A DNA stretch of 64,000 nt from Apoderus coryli (GCA_911728435.2 OU452203.1:14963651-15027650), one strand, 5' to 3'. Counted from the first letter of the stretch, positions 13,331 to 25,830 are shown. Numbers and translations are program-made. Notes: generated by a model from the sequence alone, not told the origin.

Positions 13331-13694
13331 CAAGGAGAGTATTGGGAACGCGCTAAAAAAAATTTTGGGATAAAGACGGATATAACCATTTTGAAGTTCC
13401 ATGAGACGATTAAGACCATTTCCAGATGGAAGTCTGTCTGTCTGTGTGTGTTTCTGTGTGTATTCTTCCACGCTTTAACCAATTGAGCTAAATTTTGGTG
13501 TATGAGTTTGGGGGAGTACTAGGATGAACCCATTAGTTTTTGGTTGAAATCACTTAAGCCCTGTGAGAGGGGTGGATACAACCGCTAAATTTTCCTATAT
13601 CCGTAGGGGTCGAGTGATACATTATTTTATTAGCTTTACAGCGATAGGTCACTTTTGATATTTGCACTCATAATTCTCGAGAAAATAGCGTTTC
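13331..13694 (-). repeat. Dispersed repeat family R1, copy B
   Basis: Reverse complement of the same order of blocks as copies A and C, and the fullest copy: it starts GAAACGCTATTTTCTCGAG, passes CTATCGCTGTAAAGC, ATGTATCACTCGACCCC, GGGTTCATCCTAGTACTCC and CTTCCATCTGGAAATGG, and ends AGCGCGTTCCCAATACTC. It includes a short (TG)n/TCTG stretch. No coding capacity and no clear terminal repeats. Confidence 0.85.
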
Positions 13695-13869
13695 AAAAGT
13701 TTTATTGAAACATTGTTAGTTTGTTTGTTGATTGTGTATTGTGACTCAGTCACGGATTGTCTACGTTTAACGTTTACTTTGTGAATAAAACACTTAATAA
13801 TCAATCAATAGGTGGAGATAGTCCCCATGTGATTTCCAGCTGATTGTGTGACTTAAACTCCTTCGGTTC

Positions 13870-14165
13870 CTAGTGTCTTTTTTATGCCATTCCATGGAGT
13901 CCTTGCTTGGACTCAAGTTGATAATGATATATCAAAGTTTCGTCTCCAATAAACATCCGGGCCAGCACACGATCGTTATATACAGAGGTCCAAAAACGTA
14001 CGACGAAAACCTTTGTCGTGCTAAGATAATCATGCAGAATTTTAAAAATGATTGCATCGCAAATTTTTCCTAACATATATGCGATTTGCCACTACACTAG
14101 CCGAGCGTCTTCCAGTACGATTTTGTCGATTTTTTCAACAAGTGGTCACTTCAACAGGTGGGCTT
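13870..14165 (-). pseudogene. Mariner transposase relic
   Basis: The minus strand reads IDKIVLEDARLV, a stop, then AIIFKILHDYLSTTKV and YNDRVLARMFIGDETLIYHY followed by QLESKQGLHG. This matches mariner transposase from the helix-turn-helix (DxIVLEDxR) to the first catalytic Asp segment (GDETWIYHYxPESKQQSMEW). The Trp of DETW has become Leu and an in-frame stop interrupts the HTH. The plus-strand open frame is a shadow. Confidence 0.85.
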
Positions 14166-16389
14166 AAAAAGCCCACACCACTTGCAAACTATTATTTTTC
14201 TCTGGCAAGATTAACATCAACATTATTCAACTCGGTAAAATGCAAGGGAAGCGACAGAAATTGTAAGAGAACAAGCTCCTGTCAAGGCAGCGCAGCGCGT
14301 TTGTTCATTTTACATTATCTGTCAAGATGTTTTTAGCAGGGACCTGTTTTGATCGGACTTTTCATTTTTTACACTATCTATTTCTAATAGCGATTAAATT
14401 ATTTTGAAACTGAGTTGTAGACCCACACTTTGATGGAGAAATAAATCGAGAATATTCCATTACAAAAAATCCACTTAAAGGTATTTCTACGTGATTCTCA
14501 AACATACTTGCGGTAAGCTCAACTTCCTCCATCAAAGCTAAAAATAATGTAAAATTAGTATAACTGTAAACAATAATATATTTACATAGTAAAAGAATCA
14601 CGAAATTGCAGTATCAGCAGCTACCAGTTACAAAGTGTATACTTGAGCCTCTATAACTAATTCCACAATGTATGAATATAAATTTATGCGGAAGAAATAG
14701 CAAAATATTCCGATACAATTTAATTTACGAGTTTGAAAGGCATTGCGTGTCACCACCAAATAGTTCAAAACATACTTGCATATGTATCTACGCAAACCTA
14801 ATGTGAAAATTATTCTTCTAAACTAATTTATTAACGTTGAAACCGTTATTGGGCGCCACTTTACCAATGATTTATAAATAATAATATTACATTATTAATA
14901 ATTATTGCTCCTATCACGTTATTATGGGAAGAAAATGACGAAGAAATACACACACGCCAAAAGCAACAACATGCATATCTATGCAGAGATTTTATTATAT
15001 TTTCTGTTGGTTTCTTAAGGTCATGTTAAGGTTATATATATCATCAATAAGTGTTAAATGGTTGCTGATTTTTTTTGTACATGGTTGAATGGTTAACGTC
15101 AAAAGGTTCGAAAAGCAACATACATCACAATATTGACTTTGTTGTTTATAAGCAATTATTATTATTAGAAAAAAAAAAGTTGTAGCAAAATTAATTAATC
15201 TGACAGGTTAGACAATGCCTCTGGTGTTATAATAATAGTAATAATAGCAAGTATCTCGATGGAGAAAACAGAAGTTTCTAAGAACTTTATTAATTGATCA
15301 TAGCTTGATGAATTATTGATGATTCTGATAATTACAGGCTGTGCATTGTCTGTAATAATGTTTCTTATATGCTACTAGAAGCTGTGAACTTTGTTCTTTT
15401 ATTTTTGTGAAATCTACGAAATATGATATCTTCGCCTTAGTAAAAAAACCCGTGTATGGATACTAACAGTAAATTCAAATAAAACCCGATAATAATTGAA
15501 TTTAATCTGTTCAGTAAAACAGCTTTTTTTCTATCTTCGACTATTCTCTAAGAACATAATCATGTAACTAAAGATCACTTCTACTTTCGGCATCCAAATT
15601 GAAACATTTACATTCAGCCTTTTTTTAAAACCTCAGTTGGTGTCATGTTTCGAGAGTGTTAACATAAACAACTAAAGAAAGTGCAGTGCCCTCACTGTTT
15701 AGAAATCTTGTGTCATAAGATATACTGATTGAAATATAACTAATAACACATTGACTATTATAGGAAGTATGTGTAATTTGGAAATACGTGGTTTTTTCTT
15801 AAAGAGAAAAGATACAGAGAAACTACAAAAAAAAAAATAATTCTATAAATACGGAAGTTCATTTTATGAAGATAATCTTATAGCGGTCCTAATTTCAGAA
15901 TTTGCAGGTGCTCATATTTCTCCTTTTGCGCTCTTTATATAAATATGGCAAATCGTCATACTTGCTCAGAACCGTATTTTATTCATTCTTTTGTTTAATG
16001 TGCACCAAGCATCGGTATATGTCTCATTTTGAATTGGATTTAACTGTTTGGTAAGTACCTTAATTTCAGTGACAACGGAGTCGCCTGGACTTATTGAAGT
16101 ATAAAATTTGATGGTATTAAGTGAGATATTTGACATATGAAGACGGACTTGATTATTGCCTTTTAACAGTGATAAACATAGTCGGCGGGAAGCTCTATTT
16201 TGCGATTTCTAATCTGCCACCTCCATCTGGGTGTGGCCCTTAAATAAATACTTCTAAGTCAAAATGATTTTATGCTGTGCAGCTAAGTTTACAAACGCGT
16301 TGACCAGTGTTGAGTTGCGGTTTTGGATCGTGCAACCATCACTAAAAAAATAAAATAATTTCACGTAAACTCCCATCACTCATTTTTAT
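14166..16389. other. Intron 1 segment, nothing recognised
   Basis: AT-rich intron. Short open frames at 14374-14601 (minus) and elsewhere lack any family pattern. Confidence 0.4.
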
Positions 16390-17650
16390 CTCTTGTTTAA
16401 CAAAAAAGGAAGTTATAGTGGAAAATTCGTTTGCAGTCAGCCCTCTTCGCTTTCACCTTCATTCTACAGGAAACAATATGCTTCTTTGGATTGCAGGATA
16501 TAAATGGTGAAGTTTTATAGTACACTGCAGAGACTCTACATTTGGGACTTAACAGCACGCACTGTAAATCCATTGCATATACATTTACTGTAACCTCACT
16601 AGTCGGTTTGTCTTTTTCCTTTTCCTCATGCGACTCTAGTTTAAAGTTCTTCGTACCGTATCCTCGCACACGTCAGACAGAGGTATAGTGACAAGTTTAG
16701 CGCTTAAAATATCTTCATAAACGTCGTTATGGATGAAGGCCCCAAATTACGGTCGCCGCAATATTCTCTTTTAAAAATATTAAGTATACAGTGAGGCATT
16801 TGAACGCCAAAGTGGCTCTAAACACATTTTTTTGAGGAAGACATACAATAGTGGCTTTCCATTTTTGGTAACGATTGCATAGCCGTACTTTTGCAAATTT
16901 CGCCGTTTTTCTTTTGCTTTTTCTGCTAATATTATTGTCATGACTTTCGCTATTAAGTTCTTTTACTCAATACAATATCACTGTTTCTTTTAAACAGATT
17001 GCGCCTCCAAATATTCGCTTACAAACTCTAAATCTTTCTAAGTCCAGTTTTAAAAAAATATTTCATCGAATAGTTTCTTTTGGATACCTCATGTTGCATC
17101 CTTCTCTTAACATTCTCACATTGCACTAGAGCCTGCACCTGCAATTTCTTCTCATTCCAAGTCATTGTATTCCAAAATTTTTGGAAAACTTTGAAACGTT
17201 TTTCTTCTGTCATTTTTTGACACTGAAGGTGAGATTTTTGTTTACTGAGAGAACAGTTGCATGAATCTGCTAAAAATTTACCTAAAAAAGAAATAGTTTT
17301 TTATTTATTTATGTATTTTATTCCACAATGAACGAATGGACTACCTCGCCTTGTTTATGTTGTAATTCCAAGCTCCAGCAATTACTTTTTTACCTAGATG
17401 ACGTTTTAAACGTTTATATTGATTCGATCCTTCAGAAAATTTTCTCTTCGTGTTTTTCTATTACTTAAGCTGATATCGGACTGGTTTCTTTTTTCGCTGT
17501 TATTATCTTCGTTGTGAGAACTACTATCAGAATGGTTTTCCTCAGGAACGTAAGAAACATCCAAGTGGTCGTCTTCAGATGAAATATTCGTGCTGGTACT
17601 ATCATTGTCGTCATCTTCGGCCTGTTCCGCCCCTGGGATCTGTGGCTTTT
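16390..17650 (-). pseudogene. Relic of Cys-rich transposon protein, family X copy 1
   Basis: Read on the minus strand, this stretch carries in order an acidic Ser-rich segment (EDDDNDSTSTNISSEDD and VPEENHSDSSSHNED), a Cys segment (CNCSLSKQKSHLQCQKM), a helix with a Trp (TEEKRFKVFQKFWNTMTWNE), a SHYC motif near 16865 and a C-terminal piece DLQCVLLSPKCRVSAVYYKT. From memory this order is typical of an insect repeat-encoded protein family usually annotated as uncharacterised, with 'EExRxxIFxxFW', 'ESHYC' and 'DLQxVLxxP...YYK' as landmarks. I infer a DNA transposon protein. Several frameshifts and stops make it a pseudogene. The copy at 20782-21140 shares the N-terminal part. Confidence 0.62.
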
Positions 17651-20024
17651 ATTTATAATTTAAGTCTGCCTGCAATTTTAAATGGCGAAAGCTGGTTGAA
17701 GTATTCGGCTGTGAAGCCTCAATATTCTTAAATATAGTTATATTTTTAGTACTATTTTTGAAGTTTCTATCGATGTTTAAAGTTTAGTTACATTACATTA
17801 TTTGAATTTACATAATCTGACATACTAATACCACCTAATTTCCCAAATATTTTTAATACAACTATTCATTTTGCTTCAAAGACAGATTCGTACTTCAAAG
17901 TACGCACTTTTTGATGTAATATTTATTTATTCATTTAAAAGAGTTTTACAAATAATGACACATTTTTAACGTTCTTACGTGCTCAAAAGCCATTTAAGTA
18001 AAGATGTCTACTTAATAAACTGTCGTTATTTATAAAACTCTTAAAAATAAATAAGCTTGGTAAATAAAAATATTCGCGAAAATAGGAGTTAGTTTTTCAG
18101 ATTATTTAAAATCAAATACATACCTAAAAATGTTACTTTGTTACTGAGAACCTAATATACAGGATCTGCTCAAAATATTTTAAAAACTTTAATAACTGAG
18201 GAACGACCTTTTGAAATTTTTAATAAACATATCAAATTTGACAGGTAAACCAAAAACTATCTACCTTACGTCATTCATATTTGATTTGATTTTATAAATT
18301 TCCATACGGTGATTTAAAGACGAATAAAGAAAAAATTAAGTTTGGTTAAGTACCTATGTCAGTATTGATCACATTTGTTTTTAAATGCAGACCGAGTACA
18401 GGAACCTACTTACGAACAGTATGGAGATGAAGTGCAAATAAGTAGGTAAAAAGCAGAGTAAATACATTTTTACACTGCCAATTTGTTTAGATTGCATAAT
18501 TGTCTAATGTAAACAACTCGAGTTTGGTAAACAAATTCGTAGTACAGAGTGTGTGTAAAGAAAACATTAACCAATAACCACTAAATTGTTTTCCTTTACA
18601 AGTTTATAATTTGCTAAAGCACTTAAGTTGCTGGTACAATTATTGCTGTAGTAATCGAAGAGAATATAGCAGGCTTATGTTAACAATTTTTGAATGCTCA
18701 AAAAATTCTCCTTAAAAATAGAGAAATGATTGATGCTAATCTGTAGGAGCCCTATACTTGTCTGGTGGTATTACTTGTTTGTCTGTAAGTCTCCTGAAAT
18801 AAACAACGAGTAATGGCCAATGATTTTTAACAACAATATTATAACAAACCCTAATAACGACGGCAAAATTTATAAGGAACACTTGAAACAACTTCCAATA
18901 TGTTAATAGTTCTGCGCAACGAAAATTACTGTCTATTTCTAGGCATAGTTTCCGTAGATTCATTACGATAATGCGGTAGGTCTCATTTCGTTTTTAAAAT
19001 CAATTAAAAGGCTAATCACCAGGTATCAAAATCTAATTAGACCACGCATGAACAAGAAAAAAAAACTACACATGCGTGTACAGAAGTAAGTAATTGAAAT
19101 TATTTTAAGAAATTGTTTTCGAGTGATTTGTACCGCCTATAATCATTTTTCACTTACTTTTATTTGTAAAAGTTATTTAAGAAAAGTAGCACACTCCAAG
19201 TAACCAAGTATACCTACTTGAATATAGACAGAAAAAAAAATTGTTACTCTTCCTTTCTTAATTCCAACAATTAAGTTTACTGCTTCACTTTACAAACAGA
19301 AAAAAGATTTCACTTAATCAATCAAATCAAACATCACAAAAGATTATAGGTTTTCTTGTAATCATAATTATTATACCGAAACAAATAGTGTAAGTATAAA
19401 ATTCTTGGTATTGTTGAAATGAAGTAGTAATAAATTATATTAAGAAATGTTTGTCTAGACGTAATATTAGGTATAGTAACTTTGAAGTAATTTATTGCCC
19501 AGAAATACTCAGCCATATGATTTATTAATACAATTGTATAATTACTACTTTTAGTAAAAAACTCAGCCATGGTAAATAATGGCGGTACATTTCTTGAGAG
19601 TAGATTTAAATATGTTCAAAATAAATTAACAAGTATAATATTACCATGTTTAAGAGATAGAATTTACACGTGGTGGTTTCTACCTCTTTACCAACTTTTC
19701 AAATTAATGCAACTCCGCTGTATTATTATAGTTGTAATTTTTAAAAATGATAATTTTATTTACCCACATGTGTAAGCGAATTTTTAATCGTCATATTTCA
19801 AAATCTAAAAATTTCTGAATGTTCTTCAGAAACAATATTGTGTTGACTATAATATGATAATATACAAATATACATTACGTAAGTAGTGACAATAAAATTG
19901 CAGATTTTCCAATAATAACAAAATTTTCAGCTTTATCCGTTTAATCATTTCTCAAACGAAGAAAATCCTTATGCCGTGACGGATAGCTATTTCCAGCAGC
20001 AATTTTCGGTTAACGTTTAGACAG
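17651..20024. other. Intron 1 segment, nothing recognised
   Basis: AT-rich. An ATACAGGATCTGCTC motif near 18161 resembles the 'ATACAGGGTGT' repeat starts seen near 22270 and 28421. Short open frames only. Confidence 0.4.
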
Positions 20025-20026
20025 GA

Positions 20027-21281
20027 ATTCTGCCGTCCTAATGAAAAATGCAGTAAGTCCAGAAATCATAGTTTCGAGATAATTAGGGCTAAGTTTATAC
20101 GTAAGAATTGTTATTTTGTACTAAAGTTTAAACTTTTTTTTGGTGCGAGGACAATATATAAAGATTGAAAATATTTTGAGACATGACAAACACGGTTGAA
20201 TGTTTTCTGTTAAATATATATTTCTCTTAATGCGTTATAGCTTAATATTCTAATGACCTTACTGCCGAGAATGCTGACGATAAATGCAGTAAGTCATTGG
20301 TTTGGCAGGTTTTGCTGCGCTTTTGCTTAGGTTCATTTGTTGTTCCGCCATTGGGACATATTAGACTAATTCTTATTTTAAAATGTTTTTATAAATTGCC
20401 TTGTTTACTAGAATTATTTTTATTTTATTAAAAACTGTAGAATATAGTCTATATTTTTTATTAAGTAAATAACAGTTGATATAAAACTTTTCTACACAGA
20501 ATTAGCGGGTCTAAGCGAACTTGTAAAAAAAATAATAAAATATATTATAGATAAATGAACAAATACCTAAGAGTTACATTGCTAATTAATTTATTCAAAA
20601 TATTGGTTTAAATCATTTTTTGATTTGGTACTTTCGAGTAACTAATTTAATCAAATGATTGGTTTAAATCATTAGATTTGGTACTTTCGGGTAAGTTCAT
20701 CCAAAATATTCGGCGATTCTCCTTCATTTATGGCCAGTAGGTAAACTGGCCATAACTTTTTAGTATTCATTTTTTTTTTATTTATTTATACCTCTTGAAG
20801 AACAAATCTGTCATTTTTAGGGTCGTGTCCCAGAGCTCTAAAAAGAAATGGTTTGCAAATTTCAATTCTTTCCCCAGTATTATTTTGAAAAAATCATCAT
20901 ATCGAATGCTCTGAGATCTTTTTGAAGAATCTTTTTTGCCATCGATGGAGGTACAACTAGTGTTATTTAATATAAATCTTTTCTTTTCAATTAAATTAAA
21001 CTGCTGATAATTTCTGTTAATAGTAACTCTTGTGTCTTCAGATATATGCCTTGTGCATTTTCTTTGACAACTATCATTGCATAGTGGCTTTAATTGCATT
21101 TTTTCGCATTTCTCCTGTAATTGTTGCTTTTTGCATTCTTCTCAGGAACAATTTTTTTTGAAAAATATTATATTTTTTCAAAAAATGTGTTTCCAAACTT
21201 AACAGGAAAATTGAAACTATGCAAATAACTCAAAACCGACAGAAATCGACTTTACTGCATTTTTCATTAGAACGGCAGAAT
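20027..21281 (-). mobile_element. TIR element carrying family X copy 2
   Basis: Inverted repeats of 31 bases, beginning ATTCTGCCGT and containing CTAATGAAAAATGCAGTAA, lie at 20027-20057 and 21251-21281 and differ at two positions, so the enclosed 1.25 kb looks like one DNA transposon. AAATGCAGTAAGTC recurs at 20282-20295 as a subterminal repeat. It contains the Cys-rich frame at 20782-21099 (separate entry) and a local tandem duplication at 20602-20693. The ends may extend a few bases further; a target duplication was not settled. Confidence 0.7.
20782..21099 (-). pseudogene. Family X protein N-terminal fragment
   Basis: A 105-codon minus frame encodes LKPLCNDSCQRKCTRHISED, ..RVTINRNYQQFNLIEKKRFI.., ..SFDGKK-like basic.. 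and FANHFFLELWDTTLKM. Upstream, in the same frame after a stop, comes EECKKQQLQEKCEKM. Cys pairs followed by ISEDTR..I and a later FFL helix match the N-terminal part of the same insect transposon protein seen at 16.4-17.6 kb. In intact relatives the frame continues for several hundred residues, so this is a truncated copy. The function is inferred to be transposition; no catalytic residues remain. Confidence 0.55.
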
Positions 21282-21299
21282 TGTCGGTGACCTAACTTT

Positions 21300-21720
21300 A
21301 TTGGCCCATTCTTCTTGCGGACACGATTTACCGGACAGTCTTGGCTTAATTTTCTGCAAGAGCAACTATCTTTGCTGCTTGAGAATGTTCCGTTCGCAAT
21401 AAGAAACTACATGTGGTGTATGTGCCCACGATGGTGCATCTGCGAGTTTTAGTGTAGTAGTTGCAATTATTTACAAATTATTCGCGCTGGGCCTCGAATG
21501 GCCAATAACGTCACCCGATTCAACAGATTAGATTTATTTTTGTGGGCCCACTAGTGTACACAAGTCCCATTGTCACTTTAGAGCAACTAACAGGAAGACT
21601 AATTGCAGCATGTTATAGGTACAATTAAAAAAATCTGGGGCAGTTTGAACGAGTACGCAATTATATGAGAAGGAGAAAGCATGCGTTGGAAGTTTTAGCA
21701 ATTTTAAAAATCGTGTGATG
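21300..21720 (+). pseudogene. Tc1/mariner-like transposase relic
   Basis: The plus strand reads WLNFLQEQLSLLLENVPF, AIRNYMWCM, NYLQIIRAGPRMANN and RLDLFLWAH. This is the order seen in a common insect Tc1/mariner-type transposase ('FLxExLPxLLExVPLxxRxxMWFMHDGAPAHF...LDFFLWGH'). The second catalytic segment (HDGAPAHF) is unrecognisable, with frameshifts. It begins directly after the right repeat of the preceding TIR element. Confidence 0.68.
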
Positions 21721-22439
21721 TCAGTTTAAATGTGTATGCAGAGGTTAATCCGTCATATGTTTAATTTTCCCGATTAAAATAATGTTTGCTATTTTTTTAG
21801 TCAAAAATGGCTTATCCCAGGAAAGTAACTCAGGAAGCTTTTACGTTTATAATTGAACGAGAAATTAAAAACAATATTTTGTTCAAAATTATCATAGCCG
21901 GTTCCCGTACGTACGCCACTGTTAAAGCTGAAAGTTTCATTTTCATTGGGAAATACGTAATTTTATTAGCTGTCACTACATACCAAATTTCACTAACTGT
22001 AATAACTTCATAAGTATTATTTATAGGTAATGTAATAGTGGCACACGTCTCAATCGACACCACTGTTCATAACATGATAGGTTCTTGTTTGATGTCTTTA
22101 TTCTTGTATAGGAAGTAGGTAGTTTGAATTGATATCTATATAGTAGTTGTTTAATGTGATATATAAAAATTTGTCACCGTGACGAATGTGCTAAATTTGA
22201 CGGTAGACGACTTATGCTATCATGTTAGATATTATGAATTCCTGAAAGTAAATACGTTTTAAATATATACAAGGTGTCCATTTAACAACTCCGATCTTCG
22301 ATTGTAGCTTTATGGTTAATTCAATAAAAATTTTAACGCCATGTTAATGAGTATAAAGGGATTACATTCTAAAAAAATCGGTTGTATCGCCCCAAAACTT
22401 TCACGATAAGATATAATATAATCTGAAATATATGACCTG
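21721..22439. other. Intron 1 segment
   Basis: AT-rich, no gene. A TATACAAGGTGTCCATT motif at 22267 may mark the edge of an unclassified repeat. Confidence 0.35.
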
Positions 22440-23240
22440 CGTAAAATAAATAAAATAAAATAAAATTATATATTTGTCAAAAAATTAAAAATAATTTGTA
22501 GACATCAAACAAACAAAACATATAAAACATAAGAATAATAATAATTAATAGATACAGATACATCGTCAAATAAATAAATAAATCAATTAAGATACTTAAA
22601 GTAAATTAATTAAGTAAATATTCTACAGTTATACCATATACGTTCAATGCAAAGCACACAATACAAACTACTATCCAGTGTGTGAATCGCTCAAAAATTA
22701 ATGCGCATTAAAGAAGTCACCCACTGTATAAAAAACTTTTTCTAACAAATACGTCTTTAGAGCTTTACGGAATCGAGGAAGGGATGATAGCAATTTGATT
22801 TCCATTGGGAGATGGTTGTGCATTTGTTTTGCATTGTATAGAATCGAGCTTTTGATTAATTTTCTGAAGAAGTCCTGGCAATGGGCTCTATAGTGCAATC
22901 TCAGAGAATATCGAATAGCTCTTTTTTGTCATCTAAAAATACGCCCAAATTGGGTTGCACAGAATGTACCCCAGAATAGGAGGGCGTATCGAAGATGGGA
23001 TTCGAAGAGTGAAAAGTACACTGTTCTGGAAGTTGACAAGTTAAGTTCTTTGGAAACTGATCTTAACGCAAAACAGGCAGAGCTTATTTTTTTTGATAAC
23101 GCATCAATGTGAACTTCCACTTCAGGGAGCTGTCAACAACAAGGCCCAGAAACTTCACAGAAGAAACGACATCAATAGTGGAATTATTAAGTTCAATGAT
23201 GTCTAGGCACGTAATGTCGTTGATAAATAGCAAAAACTAA
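22440..23240 (-). mobile_element. LINE 3' end with reverse transcriptase C-terminus
   Basis: On the minus strand it reads ITCLDIIELNN, SSVKFLGLVVDSSLKWK, HIDALSKKISSACFALRSVS, VYFSLFESHLRYALLFWG, one stop, KRAIRYSLRLHYRAHCQDFF and KSSILYNAKQMHNHLP. This is the C-terminal thumb of a CR1/Jockey-like LINE (VKFLGxxxDxxLxWxxHI; ESHLRYGIxxWG; KRAIR). It then runs into A/T-rich 3' sequence ending in a TTTTA-type simple repeat. Only one or two frame breaks are visible, so it is younger than the LINE piece at 1.6 kb. Confidence 0.88.
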
Positions 23241-23281
23241 ATCACTACTTTATTCAAAAATTAGAAATAAATAAAAAAGAA

Positions 23282-23345
23282 TTGCCAGAGCAGGGATTCG
23301 AACCCAGGAACTTCCGCATCCAAAGCGCACGCTCTGTCAAAAACC
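23282..23345 (-). repeat. tRNA-like sequence, probably SINE head
   Basis: On the minus strand the sequence has GACAGAGCGTGCGCTTTGG followed by a good pol III B box (GGGTTCGAATCCC) and ends CTGCTCTGGCA. The 3' half folds like a tRNA T arm plus acceptor strand. The 5' half has a poor A box and lacks a matching acceptor 5' strand, so it is not a functional tRNA. It lies between a LINE 3' region and repeat R1 copy C. Confidence 0.6.
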
Positions 23346-23419
23346 TCAAAAACCCTTATAAAATTAGTTTATTTTATTCAATTTAGAGTTATAGGTGCCA
23401 ACTACGTAACTGGTGAAAT

Positions 23420-23780
23420 GGAAACGCAATTTTCTCGAGATCTATGGAGGCAAATATAAAAAGTATCCTATCGCTGTAAAGCAGATAAAAAATAATTTCA
23501 AATAATGTATCACTCGACCCCTACCGCTATTTGAAAACTTGGGAGATGTGTCCACCCCTATCACAGGTCTAAAGCGATTTCAACCAAATACTAATGGGTT
23601 CATCCTAGCACTTCCGCAAACTCATATACCAACATTTAGCGCAATTGGTTAAAGGGTTTAGGCGCTATCGTGGAAGAATACATACAGACACACAGACAGA
23701 AAGACTTCCATCTGGAATTGGTCTTAATCGTCTTAACGAACTTCAAAATGGTCTTTATTTATTTAGCGCGTTCACAATCC
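23420..23780 (+). repeat. Dispersed repeat family R1, copy C
   Basis: Same orientation as copy A. It shares GGAAACGCAATTTTCTCGAG, CCTATCGCTGTAAAGC, AATGTATCACTCGACCCC, AATGGGTTCATCCTAG and GCGCTATCGTGGAAGAATAC, then a run of CAGACA units, ACTTCCATCTGGAATTGGTC and TTTAGCGCGTTC at the end. Its 64-codon open frame is accidental. Confidence 0.85.
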
Positions 23781-25557
23781 TTTGCCTGTGCGGGAAATAT
23801 TCATCAAAGTTACTATCTGAAACTTATTTATGTACATGATATTTAGAAAATAATTACCTAGTTTAGTGCTAGTATAATAACAATATCATCATAGTATAAT
23901 AAGAAAATATAATATTTCTTGGATTTTTCAAAATCTTACCACCCACCTATTCCAAAAATTTCTTTTACATTTTTTCGATTAAAAAGTAATGAACTTTGTA
24001 AGAAAATAAACTACTAATTTGCAACTGCTCAAAACGTCTACTATTTTGCCGCAAACAAACCCTACGCAAAAGAGATGTTTTTCTCGAAGCATATCAGGCG
24101 TAATGCGAACGAATGCTGTATACGTTTATCATGTTTTTCAAAATGATACAGACCAGATTTCACCAACCCTACACAAAAAAATTCGTTATGGTTTAAGTCC
24201 GTCGATATGGATTGTCATGTAACAAACAAAGACCAATTATTAATTATTACCCGCCTCGCCTTTCATCCGCCTCTCTAGAAATTGTTCGGAGATAATATGT
24301 ACGCTGACATTTGTGTTGAAGTAAACAGATTCACCATCCGTCCTAAGCTACATTTGCTTGCTGTCTTAAAAAATCGGGAAGGTGTTCGGTTAAGTGTAGA
24401 AAATCGTCGCTTACGAAGTTTAAGAAAACTTCTTCGGTCACACGATTTTCAAAAAATTATTCACTACTCCACCACAATCATTGATAGTGCATTTGTGTTG
24501 ATAACTATTAACTTGCATTTTATGGGTATTATTCTGGTGTCATAAAAATGAAAATTATCCAAAGTTATTTCTATGAAATGTAACTACAATTGTATATAAG
24601 AAAAAATCATCCCAATATAGCACACACTTTCCTAAAAGTATGATATTCGTAATCAGCAAAACGTGTATTTCGTCAAAATCTCCATATAAAAGTTTTGAAT
24701 TTTGACCAGCAAGCAAGCTCCAAGGAAAGACATTTTCAAGTGATAAAGATTTTTTGACGATAGAGACAAATCATATATTATATTATGGTATAAGCAAATT
24801 ATTTGGATGATCTGACGACGAAAAACAGTTTTGATTTTTATTTTGCCAATTTTACTCTCCATTCGTGATTCCCTTGTATTACTGTTCAGAGGTAAAGCGT
24901 TAAAGGAAGTGATTAAAGAAATATAATCCGCTAATTTAATAATTATTTAAAAATAATTATCATAAATTAAAAAAAAAATAACAATAATTGCATATTTCTC
25001 TATGAGGTTTTGAATAATTTATGACACGGATGTAATAAGAATATTTTTAAATCACGCATTAATTGGTTAAAATTATTCTTGCACTAGGTACTTAAGTCGT
25101 TACCCTTAAGCTCTAGAGTCATCAGAGACGTAGAGTATTATTGAGTACCTCCAAATAACAATTTAAATATTTTTCTTTTGTTCCTTTTTACCCAAATTCT
25201 AACAATCAAAGCGATGTAAAGAAATTTTGAGCTTAAATTCATAGTAGTGACAACCTTAATTACGAGTACATTAATTTATAAAACTATGCCAATACTGCAA
25301 ATTTTATAATACTGAACACTAATTTAAAATATAATATAATTAGGTAAATTTATGGATTATGCTCTTAATTCGAGATAGGTATCACTGAAATCTTTAGATT
25401 AACAGGGAATACTTTGTCGAAAAGTTGATAGCAAACGAGTCGTAAAACGAACAGTCTGTCTCAAACAATTGAAACCCCAGTCTATCAAAGACTTAACATT
25501 AAGCAATTACTTCTTAAGCGAATTTTCGTTAAATCTGGATCATATATCAACATAATA
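23781..25557. other. Intron 1 segment, nothing recognised
   Basis: AT-rich. The open frames at 24019-24222 and 24282-24545 have no splice context consistent with the host gene and no family pattern. Confidence 0.35.
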
Positions 25558-25830
25558 TTAGGTCATTCAATAAGTTCCTAGACATTTTGCTGTTTTCAGA
25601 TCTCAAGAGAATGGTTACTGGAAAGAAATTTAAGTCCAATAATAATTATCTCTGCCCTTCTGACAAAAATGGGAGCTGCCCCCTTTCATTTTTAATTTCC
25701 GCTGAAACTGAGGCCTATTTTGATGAGAAAGAGAAATCGTACTATAAAAGTGGCATCGAAAAGTTGGAAAATCGATGCTCAATAAATTTCCTAAAAATGT
25801 CACAAGTCCTGTATGCAAATTACAATTAGT
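25558..25830 (+). mobile_element. Mariner deletion derivative
   Basis: It starts with a mariner end, TTAGGTCATTCAATAAGT, next to a TA dinucleotide. This is almost the same as the end at 54506. The next 243 bases encode only the transposase C-terminus: DLKRMVTGKKFKSNNN, then ETEAYFDEKEKSYYKSGIEK and LENRCSIN (typical 'DLKRMLxGKKF...EAYFxxKDKSYYKxGIEKLExRW'). A 20-residue non-family insert lies between the two blocks. All catalytic segments are missing and no 3' terminal repeat was found. Confidence 0.8.
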
